Assembly (NCBI GenBank): GCA_022710085.1
Contig: JAKLHP010000048.1
Coordinates: 1-6,418, forward strand
Direction of reading: 5' to 3'
Length of the DNA stretch: 6,418 nt
Origin: Patescibacteria group bacterium
GTDB lineage: Bacteria; Patescibacteriota; Minisyncoccia; Moranbacterales; JAKLHP01
The position numbers and the translations under genes are program-made. Every line of letters begins with the position of its first letter. The stretch's first letter is position 1. Shown here piece by piece: positions 1 through 5,539 of this stretch. The notes beneath the pieces were generated by a model. That model had not been told where the DNA came from. It saw only the letters and a program-made list of their open reading frames with translations, and did not search any database.

Positions 1-695
1 TTATTTTTTTGGCCCGAAAAAAGGGAATAACAATAAACCAGGAAATGGTCGACCATGATTTAGGAAGAAAAATCGAAGAATATGGGAGTGCTGAAAATTT
101 GAAAGCTAATTTAGAAAGGCTTTACGGATGGACAGTCGCTGATTTCAAAAATAAAATTGTGAAGCCGGACCTTTATAAGCAGGAATTGGAAAAAATGTTT
201 TTAACACAGGACGATTCCGCAAAGAAATCCAAAGAACAGATAGAAAAAGCTAAGCAAGAACTCGACGATAAAAAGCTTTTTGTCGAAGTGGCCAAGTCAT
301 ATTCCCAGGGTTCGACTGCCAGTGAAGGAGGAGAGCTTGGATGGTTCAGAAAAGAACAGCTCATTTCAGAAATTTCAAATATTGCCTTCTCGATGGAGAA
401 GGGGAAACGAAGTGAAATTCTGGAAAGCCCGCTTGGATTTCACATTGTGGAAATTGAAGACAAAAAAACAGAGAACGGCCAGGAACTTGTCAGGATCAGA
501 CAGATTTTTACTCCCAAGAAAATTTTTGCGGAATTCCTGACAGAAGAAATGAAAAAAATGAATTTTGTTGTCTTGATGAAAGATTATCATTGGGATAACG
601 AGAAGATGAGAGTTGAATTCAAAAGCCAAGAAATGAAAGATTTTGAAAAAGAAATAATGGAAAACTCTCAAGGAGATGCTTCGGTAATATTTTAA
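1..695 (+). CDS. Parvulin-type peptidyl-prolyl cis-trans isomerase (SurA/PrsA-like), 5' partial
   Basis: Predicted foldase that isomerises prolyl bonds in exported proteins. The frame is open to the left edge (ATT TTT before TTG at position 9), so the N-terminus, including any signal peptide or anchor, is probably missing; TTG 9 is only the first possible start inside the window. Counting from TTG 9, residues 1-62 resemble the helical SurA-N-like chaperone region. Residues about 88-150 are a PPIC domain: the FVEVAKSYS strand/helix, GGELGWF at 108-113, and the conserved ending with SPLGFHIVEIED around 140-151. A C-terminal extension of about 75 residues follows, starting with a VRIRQIF strand and ending in charged helices. 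The usual HIL strand that opens the domain is not obvious upstream; the VRIRQIF strand after the domain looks more like it. The gene ends with TAA. The family is clear; cellular location is inferred from relatives. Confidence 0.85.
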   Translation, partial: IFLARKKGITINQEMVDHDLGRKIEEYGSAENLKANLERLYGWTVADFKNKIVKPDLYKQELEKMFLTQDDSAKKSKEQIEKAKQELDDKKLFVEVAKSYSQGSTASEGGELGWFRKEQLISEISNIAFSMEKGKRSEILESPLGFHIVEIEDKKTENGQELVRIRQIFTPKKIFAEFLTEEMKKMNFVVLMKDYHWDNEKMRVEFKSQEMKDFEKEIMENSQGDASVIF

Positions 696-825
696 ACAGC
701 CAAAAAGCAAGTTGCGATCATCAAACAAACCCCTGATAAAACAATGACGCTTTTATTCATTGACTATTGGAATTTGGATATTATTTGGAGATTAGCATCT
801 TGATAATTGGTCATCATCATATTTT

Positions 826-1008
826 ATGTCAAAACCAAAAATCAACCAGGAGATTTGCATCGGTTGCGGAACCTGTGAATCGGTCTGCCCGCAAGTTTTC
901 AAAGTAGAGAACGGCAAGGCGGAAGTTATCGCCGAAGATTGCAAAGATTGTAATTGCGAAGAAATCGCCAGCAGCTGCCCGGTAAATGCCATTTCTATTG
1001 AAGAATAG
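826..1008 (+). CDS. Small [4Fe-4S] ferredoxin
   Basis: A 60-residue electron carrier, the normal size for single-cluster bacterial ferredoxins. It shows CIGCGTCESVCP (Cys11, 14, 17, 21) and a C-terminal SCPVNAI (Cys51). In Thermotoga-type ferredoxins the cluster is bound by the first three Cys and the last one, while the Cys21 equivalent forms a disulfide with a Cys in the middle. Here the middle holds three Cys (39, 42, 44, CKDCNC), giving eight in total, the number needed for two clusters, although the spacing CxxCxCx6CP is not the classic CxxCxxCxxxCP. No SD is visible before ATG 826; the upstream sequence is AT-rich. The gene has 130 bases of non-coding DNA on the left and about 125 on the right, so it may be its own transcription unit. 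Its redox partner is not in the window. Confidence 0.93.
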   Translation: MSKPKINQEICIGCGTCESVCPQVFKVENGKAEVIAEDCKDCNCEEIASSCPVNAISIEE

Positions 1009-1048
1009 CGGATCATGTTATGCGTCATCCTTTCAGACTGGTTAGTCG

Positions 1049-1080
1049 TATAAATTAATATAAATAATATATAAAAATAA
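1049..1080 (+). promoter_or_regulatory. AT-rich putative promoter region of the HtrA gene
   Basis: About 32 bases consisting only of A and T. They contain TATAAA-like -10 boxes beginning at 1049, 1059 and 1070, roughly one helical turn apart. No convincing -35 hexamer lies 16-18 bases upstream of any of them, so no exact promoter is assigned. The region is the only promoter-like stretch between the ferredoxin and the protease gene. Confidence 0.3.
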
Positions 1081-1114
1081 ATTTCATCCAGATCTATTCC
1101 TTGCAAAGGGAATA

Positions 1115-1134
1115 GGTTTTGAATGTTCAAAACC
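1115..1134. repeat. 20-bp palindrome before the HtrA start (operator or RNA hairpin)
   Basis: Perfect 9-base inverted arms, GGTTTTGAA (1115-1123) and TTCAAAACC (1126-1134), are separated by only TG. The element ends 2 bases before ATG 1137 and contains the alternative TTG start at 1119. As DNA it looks like a site for a dimeric repressor. As RNA it could fold into an 8-bp stem with a 4-base loop just before the start codon. No second copy was seen in the window, and the function is inferred. Confidence 0.6.
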
Positions 1135-1136
1135 AT

Positions 1137-2399
1137 ATGGAAGAAATAAAAAACGACCCGCAAAAAATCAACAAAACAAAACCTGCGTCTTTTAAATCAG
1201 CAATAGCCATAGCTATCATTCTTTCCATAATTTTTTCTTCTTTTTTCGGAGCAGTTTTCGGATTTATGGGAGGAAAAATTTCTGACAAATTATTTTCGAA
1301 AATAAGCCAGAAATTAGGAAAAAATATCGGACAGAAAGATGGAAGTCTATTTTCGGAAAGCAGAGAACGAATCGTTGAGGAAGATTCTGCAGTAATCGAT
1401 GTGGTAGAAAAATCATCTCCGGCAGTAGTCAGCATCGTCATTACCAAAGATGTCACAAAATACAAAAGTTTTTTTGAAGATCCCTTCGGGTTTTTTGATG
1501 AAATGAACGGATCGTCCCAGGGAGTAACGGAAAAGCAGAAAGTAGGAGGCGGCTCGGGATTCATTATCAATTCCAATGGCATGATTATCACCAACAAGCA
1601 CGTTGCAAGCGATCAAAGTGCTGATTATACCGTTATTACCAATGAAGGCAAGGAATATCCTGCCAAAGTTTTAGCCAGAGATCCAGTCAAAGATATTGCC
1701 GTCATGAAGATAGATGGAGAAAATTTTCCCACCCTGGAACTGGGAGATTCTGACAGCTTAAAAGTCGGCCAAACAGTGATTGCTATCGGAAACTCACTGG
1801 GAGAGTTTTCCAATTCCGTAAGTAGGGGAATAATTTCAGGCCTCAGGAGAAATGTTACAGCCGGATCAGGATTGGGCCAGACCGAACAGCTTACCAACAT
1901 AATCCAGACAGATGCTGCCATCAATCCCGGAAATTCAGGCGGACCGCTTTTGGATGTCAGCGGAAAAGTAATCGGGGTTAATGTGGCCATGGCTCAGGGA
2001 GCAGAAAATGTCGCTTTTTCCATACCATCAAACCAGATTAAAAAAATGGTTGAACAGGTCAAGGATACCGGAAAAATTTCTTCTCCGTTCCTGGGAATAA
2101 GAAGCATTGCCATCAGCCAAACAATCCAGAAAGAAAACAATCTTCCTTTTGATTACGGCGTCTTGGTTACCAGGGGAGAAAAAATTACTGATTTTGCCGT
2201 AATTCCCGGATCTCCTGCCGACAAAGCAGGGCTTGTGGAAAATGATGTCATTCTGGAAATAAACGGAAAAAAGATCGACGCCAAAAACCAGCTGACTGAA
2301 ATGATTTCCAACTTTAATGTTGGCGATGAAATAACTTTAAAAATATGGCACAAAGGAGAAACCAAGGATGTAAAAGTAAAACTGGAAGAAAGAAAATAG
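1137..2399 (+). CDS. htrA: Membrane-anchored HtrA/DegP-type serine protease with PDZ domain
   Basis: Envelope quality-control protease that degrades misfolded exported proteins. Counting from ATG 1137 (420 residues), a short charged cytoplasmic tail is followed by one membrane segment at about 22-44 and a charged linker. A trypsin-like domain follows with the full triad: His155 in TNKHV, Asp186 in VKDIAVMKI, and Ser267 in NPGNSGGPL with an intact oxyanion loop. The phenylalanine-rich insert FFEDPFGFFDEM at about 112-123 matches the regulatory LA loop of the family. One PDZ domain lies at about 318-415, with SPADKAGL and NDVILEINGK. Size and order are typical for gram-positive or CPR membrane HtrA. 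An in-frame TTG at 1119 would add six residues and has AAAGGG 8 bases upstream, but it sits inside the palindrome; ATG 1137 is preferred with moderate certainty. It is the first gene of a three-gene run. Confidence 0.96.
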   Translation: MEEIKNDPQKINKTKPASFKSAIAIAIILSIIFSSFFGAVFGFMGGKISDKLFSKISQKLGKNIGQKDGSLFSESRERIVEEDSAVIDVVEKSSPAVVSIVITKDVTKYKSFFEDPFGFFDEMNGSSQGVTEKQKVGGGSGFIINSNGMIITNKHVASDQSADYTVITNEGKEYPAKVLARDPVKDIAVMKIDGENFPTLELGDSDSLKVGQTVIAIGNSLGEFSNSVSRGIISGLRRNVTAGSGLGQTEQLTNIIQTDAAINPGNSGGPLLDVSGKVIGVNVAMAQGAENVAFSIPSNQIKKMVEQVKDTGKISSPFLGIRSIAISQTIQKENNLPFDYGVLVTRGEKITDFAVIPGSPADKAGLVENDVILEINGKKIDAKNQLTEMISNFNVGDEITLKIWHKGETKDVKVKLEERK

Positions 2400-2425
2400 A
2401 TCATAATATTACCAATTAATTTAAT

Positions 2426-3163
2426 ATGTTTTTTCACCTAAAATCACTGATATATTCGATTTTATTCCTTGCAACGCTTGGAGTTCTTATTTTTAATGAA
2501 AATCTTTTCTGGTATGTTTCGATTTTCCTGATTGTTTTTTCAATATTCGTTTCCCAAAAAGCGGACAAAGGGAAACATTTTTATCTGATATTAGCCATAT
2601 TCTCAATCTCAACGACTATGATTTTCTATCTTATCGATGAGAGCTTAATCAGGGGAATATTTTCTATCTTGGCTTCTTTGGTTTATTATTTCATTTTGTT
2701 GGGAACATTCAGGCTTAGGAGTTATTCCAAAGACCAAACAGCCAGAGGGATAGTTTCCGGAACTCTTTTTGCCAATTTCTTCCTTTTTTATGCCGGTTTT
2801 TACGGGCTTTACATAAATTTTTCCATTCCTCTTTGGTTCCTGATGTTTGTTTTTCTGACTGTTACTTTTATCTTAAGTTATCGCTATTTCAGTCTCATAT
2901 CTTCTGAAAAGATGAAAATTCTGAGCTACAGCCTCATTTTGGGAACAATGATGGCGGAAATCTCTTGGGTAATCAGCTTCTGGCCTTTCGGCTACTTGAC
3001 AATCGGAGTCATTGCCCTTATCTTCTATTATATGTTTTGGGATATTGCCCAAAGCTATTTTATTAATAAAATATCTAGGAGGCGCATAGTTGTTAACTTG
3101 ATATTTTTTAGTCTCATCATCGGACTAATTCTTGTAAGTTCAAGGTGGCAACTGGCAGTTTAA
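2426..3163 (+). CDS. Multi-pass integral membrane protein of unknown function
   Basis: A 245-residue, extremely hydrophobic protein with about nine predicted membrane segments by eye (about 7-23, 27-43, 51-69, 77-94, 111-130, 132-153, 163-185, 188-205 and 219-238) and short charged loops such as QKADKGK and RLRSYSKDQTAR. No catalytic motif, transporter signature or binding motif is recognisable, and no function is assigned. The protein is rich in Phe, Ile, Leu and Tyr, and a sampled stretch of the gene (2461-2520) is only about 30% GC. ATG 2426 follows the protease stop by 26 bases without a clear SD. The stop TAA is 2 bases before the next ATG. Being placed between an active HtrA and a pseudo-HtrA suggests a membrane partner or an envelope role, but this rests on context alone. 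Confidence 0.88.
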   Translation: MFFHLKSLIYSILFLATLGVLIFNENLFWYVSIFLIVFSIFVSQKADKGKHFYLILAIFSISTTMIFYLIDESLIRGIFSILASLVYYFILLGTFRLRSYSKDQTARGIVSGTLFANFFLFYAGFYGLYINFSIPLWFLMFVFLTVTFILSYRYFSLISSEKMKILSYSLILGTMMAEISWVISFWPFGYLTIGVIALIFYYMFWDIAQSYFINKISRRRIVVNLIFFSLIIGLILVSSRWQLAV

Positions 3164-3165
3164 TT

Positions 3166-4317
3166 ATGAATTTCAAAAAGACGTTAAAATTTGTATCCAT
3201 CGTTATTTTTATTTTCCTAATTGGAGGAATCGGATCGGTATTTTTTCAGTACTACATTTTTCCTAAGATCAATTCTTCAGTCCTGTTTTCCAAATATGGC
3301 TTATTTAAGAGAATCTCCGAAAATGTGACCATCGTCAATAAGACTGAGGAAGTGGTAGTAAAAGAAGAAAGCTCGGTAAACAAAATAGCGGCTCAGGCTT
3401 CTGCGGCAGTTGTTGGCATAAGTTCATTTTCCGAAAAAAATAAGGTTTCCGGAAATTATCCAAGTGGGATTAAAAATGGAAACGGGATTATTGTTACTTC
3501 TGACGGACTGATCGCCACTTACCGAAAAGCGATTGTTGAAAATGATTCCCAGTATGAAGTCCGCCTTTTTAACGGATCGACTTTTGAAGCTAAGCTTGTC
3601 GGAATTGATGAGTTTACCAACCTTGCTTTTCTGAAAGTAGACGCCTCCAACCTTTCAGCAATTTCTTTTTCCAACTCCAACGACCTGACTCCGGGAAGAA
3701 AATTGATAGCCATCGGGAGCTCGTCGGAAGATTATCAGAACAGATACGCTGGAGGAATTCTGAGCAACATAAACAAAACTTTCAACATTTCAGGAAAAAC
3801 CCTTTCTTCTTCGGAAAAATTGGAAGGAGTTTTTGAAACTGATTTCCTGAGCCAAAAAGAGTATATCGGCGGGCCGGTAATCGATTATAACGGTGAACTG
3901 GTCGGAATTATTGGATCCGTTACAATCGATAATCAGGAAAATTTCTTCCAAATTCCTTCCAATGTGGTAAGGAATACTATGGATATCGCCGTAAAAAACG
4001 AATTTGAATTAAGGCCTTACCTCGGAATATATTATCTTCCCATAACGAAAACTTATGCCAAAATAAATAATCTTCCGAGAGACAAAGGAGCTCTGATTTA
4101 TTCTCCTTCCGGAAAACAAGGATTGGCCATCATTTCCGGATCTCCGGCTGAAAAAGCAGGATTGAAAATAAACGACATAATAACTTACGTTAATGAAAAG
4201 GAAATCAATCTGGAAAATCCATTATCTGATATTTTGAGCCAGAGCAAAAAAGGAAGCGAGGCTGAATTTACCGTTATCAGAGAAAAACAGGAATTAAAAA
4301 TAAAAGTAACCCTTTAA
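3166..4317 (+). CDS. HtrA-like pseudoprotease: membrane anchor, inactive protease fold, PDZ domain
   Basis: A 383-residue paralogue of the upstream protease with the same order: one membrane segment (about 7-28), linker, trypsin-like fold, PDZ. Aligned by eye, all three catalytic positions are changed. TNKHV corresponds to TYRKA (His to Lys121), VKDIAV to FTNLAF (Asp to Asn152), and NPGNSGGPLLD to QKEYIGGPVID (Ser to Ile234, oxyanion Gly to Glu). The structural neighbours are conserved: GNGIIVTSDGLIAT, LIAIGSS, ETD, IGGPVIDYNGELVGI, FFQIPSNVV. The LA loop is much shorter. The PDZ domain (about 285-383) keeps YLGI, SGSPAEKAGL and NDIITYVNEKEI. The intact frame and preserved core argue for selection rather than decay. 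A role in substrate binding or HtrA regulation is inferred. GTG 3145 would add seven residues and overlap the previous gene; ATG 3166 is preferred. A terminator follows the gene. Confidence 0.92.
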   Translation: MNFKKTLKFVSIVIFIFLIGGIGSVFFQYYIFPKINSSVLFSKYGLFKRISENVTIVNKTEEVVVKEESSVNKIAAQASAAVVGISSFSEKNKVSGNYPSGIKNGNGIIVTSDGLIATYRKAIVENDSQYEVRLFNGSTFEAKLVGIDEFTNLAFLKVDASNLSAISFSNSNDLTPGRKLIAIGSSSEDYQNRYAGGILSNINKTFNISGKTLSSSEKLEGVFETDFLSQKEYIGGPVIDYNGELVGIIGSVTIDNQENFFQIPSNVVRNTMDIAVKNEFELRPYLGIYYLPITKTYAKINNLPRDKGALIYSPSGKQGLAIISGSPAEKAGLKINDIITYVNEKEINLENPLSDILSQSKKGSEAEFTVIREKQELKIKVTL

Positions 4318-4355
4318 GGTTAGAAAATAAAGGAATTTTCATTATAAATCAGACA

Positions 4356-4388
4356 AAAAGAAGGCTATTGACAAAATAGCCTTTTTCT
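4356..4388 (+). terminator. Rho-independent terminator of the HtrA gene run
   Basis: AAGGCTATT (4361-4369) pairs with AATAGCCTT (4375-4383), a perfect 9-bp stem with a 5-base loop (4370-4374), followed by a T-rich run to 4388. The A-rich 4356-4359 can lengthen the stem with the T run and would give a U-tract on the opposite strand as well. It begins about 40 bases after the pseudoprotease stop. Confidence 0.85.
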
Positions 4389-4396
4389 GCTAATAT
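4368..4396 (+). promoter_or_regulatory. Sigma-70-type promoter with extended -10, for the two-gene secreted-protein operon
   Basis: A perfect -35 box TTGACA (4368-4373), a spacer of exactly 17 bases, and -10 box TAATAT (4391-4396, 4 of 6 consensus bases) preceded by TGC, an extended -10. Transcription would begin near 4402-4404. The -35 box lies in the loop and stem of the preceding terminator, so the two signals overlap physically. This is the best promoter match in the window. Confidence 0.75.
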
Positions 4397-4402
4397 TCAG
4401 TG

Positions 4403-4568
4403 TTCGTAATGGGTATTTAAAAATACAATAAAATGGCGTTTTTGAGGGATAAAAGGCTATAACTTTAAAGTTTAATTGTAATAGCTTTATACCCCGCTGA
4501 AAAGCGGTTTATATATGAAGTTACTTAAAAACAGAATATTTTCTTTCTGTTAATATAGATATTTCACT
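4403..4568 (+). promoter_or_regulatory. Long structured 5' leader RNA, possible riboregulator
   Basis: About 175 bases separate the predicted transcription start from ATG 4581. Three hairpins can be drawn. H1 pairs 4446-4448 with 4492-4494, 4449-4453 with 4486-4490, and 4456-4460 with 4481-4485, giving 13 pairs with small bulges; its apical part holds the palindrome AACTTT/AAAGTT (4461-4472). H2 is CCGCT-GAAA-AGCGG (4494-4507) with a GNRA-type loop. H3 is AACAGAA (4530-4536) with TTCTGTT (4545-4551). Alternative pairings exist: GGGTAT (4411-4416) with ATACCC (4489-4494), and ACCCC (4491-4495) with GGGGT of the SD region (4571-4575). No known riboswitch class was recognised. There is no convincing ORF here. 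Confidence 0.45.
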
Positions 4569-4577
4569 AAGGGGTGG
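4569..4577 (+). promoter_or_regulatory. Strong Shine-Dalgarno sequence of the first secreted-protein gene
   Basis: AAGGGGTGG with its AAGGGG core 6 bases before ATG 4581. It fixes the start and contrasts with the absent or weak SDs of the HtrA genes. Its GGGGT can pair with ACCCC at 4491-4495 in the leader. Confidence 0.8.
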
Positions 4578-4580
4578 ATT

Positions 4581-5537
4581 ATGAAAAAAACAGTAATTGC
4601 TGCTGTTATAGTTTTTATCTCTTTTTTTCTTGTGCAGGCAGTATATGCACAGGAGAGTATCGAAAATACCGAGAGGGTCTATGAGTCGGTTGCACTGTCG
4701 TCAATCGACCTCAATGATCTTGAAGGAAAGCCGATGACGGCTATCGCAACTCCGATGTTCAAGTCTCCGTGGATCGGGGACGGACTCGGAGTTTATCTCG
4801 TTGATGAAAGCGGGAAAGTAGCCGAGAAACCGCTCGTCAGGAAGGTCTGGCGGACCGTGGTTACCGATGGCGAGGATTATTTTCTTTGTCCGGCCGTAAT
4901 CAACAGGTTCGGAACCTACCTGTTCACGGTGTGCCCAGGAAGGTCTGGGCTTGATTTCGGCGGCAAGAAAAGCGCGATTGTTTCTGGAAGCGGAAAGTAT
5001 GCACTGACCGCAACCGGAAACATTGTCGAGTTCAATTTCGAAAAATTCCAGGAAGACAAGGAATACCGGAAGGAATTTTTCGAGAAAAATCTCTCCCAGA
5101 TTCAGAGGGAGAGTTTGATCGATGTTTCGCCTAAAACGGAGATCGGCAAGGCTTTTGTCTCCGATCTTCGAAGAATGTTTCCCCGAGAGTACTACGTGAA
5201 GGGAAAAATGGTGTCTGTGGATATGGACATCGGCGAGCTCAAAAAGCTCGCAAGTACCAGCAATAACTCGAAATATATGCGTCGGGTGGTAGAAAAGGGA
5301 GGATTGCCGAATGTCGGCGCTTCCAGCATTCTTTTTCCGCCCGCCGCTGCCGTTGAACTGGCCAGGATGTTTTTTGTCTGGATAGCCGCGGCAACAGACG
5401 ATACTCTCAATGGAAGCTTCTTCGAGAGCAAAGTCACCGGTTACCAAGCCGGACAGGCAATGAGCGGATATCTCGCCAATTGCCAAGAGGAGATTGACTA
5501 CCTCGAAAAATATATTTCCGCAAGGGAAAGGAGATAG
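4581..5537 (+). CDS. Secreted protein of unknown function with N-terminal signal peptide
   Basis: A 318-residue protein that I do not recognise. It has a classic Sec signal peptide: MKK, a hydrophobic core at about 4-20, and a VYA cleavage site before QES, giving a mature protein from residue 24. Residues about 40-150 look beta-rich, with many Gly/Val/Thr turns and two Cys (103 and 118) placed to form a disulfide. Residues 150-240 are charged and helical (FEKFQEDKEYRKEFFEKNLSQIQRE). Residues about 243-272 form a hydrophobic stretch with PPAAAVELARMFFVWIAAA that could be a second membrane or packing helix. The end is charged, with Cys301. The strong SD and ATG 4581 are clear. The stop TAG overlaps the region between the SD and start of the LysM gene, so the two are translationally linked. 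It is more GC-rich than the HtrA genes. Export is well supported; function is open. Confidence 0.88.
   Translation: MKKTVIAAVIVFISFFLVQAVYAQESIENTERVYESVALSSIDLNDLEGKPMTAIATPMFKSPWIGDGLGVYLVDESGKVAEKPLVRKVWRTVVTDGEDYFLCPAVINRFGTYLFTVCPGRSGLDFGGKKSAIVSGSGKYALTATGNIVEFNFEKFQEDKEYRKEFFEKNLSQIQRESLIDVSPKTEIGKAFVSDLRRMFPREYYVKGKMVSVDMDIGELKKLASTSNNSKYMRRVVEKGGLPNVGASSILFPPAAAVELARMFFVWIAAATDDTLNGSFFESKVTGYQAGQAMSGYLANCQEEIDYLEKYISARERR
5527..5533 (+). promoter_or_regulatory. Shine-Dalgarno sequence of the LysM gene
   Basis: AAAGGAG, 6 bases before ATG 5540, lies inside the last codons of the preceding gene. It is close to the ideal anti-16S match and decides the start of the LysM gene, which has only 2 bases between the upstream stop and its ATG. 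Confidence 0.85.
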
Positions 5538-5539
5538 AT

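Noticed and set aside
742..762. Small inverted repeat CAATGA/TCATTG after the parvulin gene as a terminator
   Set aside because: Six AT-rich pairs with a 9-base loop and no following T run do not make a credible terminator.
760..787. Promoter-like TTGACT with a weak TATTTG 16 bases later, before the ferredoxin gene
   Set aside because: The -10 matches only half of the consensus and no supporting feature is present, so it is too weak to list.
1123..1149. Eight-codon upstream reading frame (MFKTIWKK) starting in the centre of the palindrome and overlapping the HtrA start
   Set aside because: It is very short, lacks a well-placed SD and is likely a by-product of the palindrome; worth remembering only if translation of this leader is ever shown.
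1127..1990. Minus-strand open frames opposite the HtrA protease
   Set aside because: They overlap conserved catalytic and core motifs of HtrA and their products show no recognisable features.
4701..5486. 261-codon open frame on the minus strand opposite the secreted-protein gene
   Set aside because: It lies wholly inside a gene with signal peptide, SD and operon context, shows no domain or SD of its own, and its product looks like a random reverse reading of a moderately GC-rich gene.
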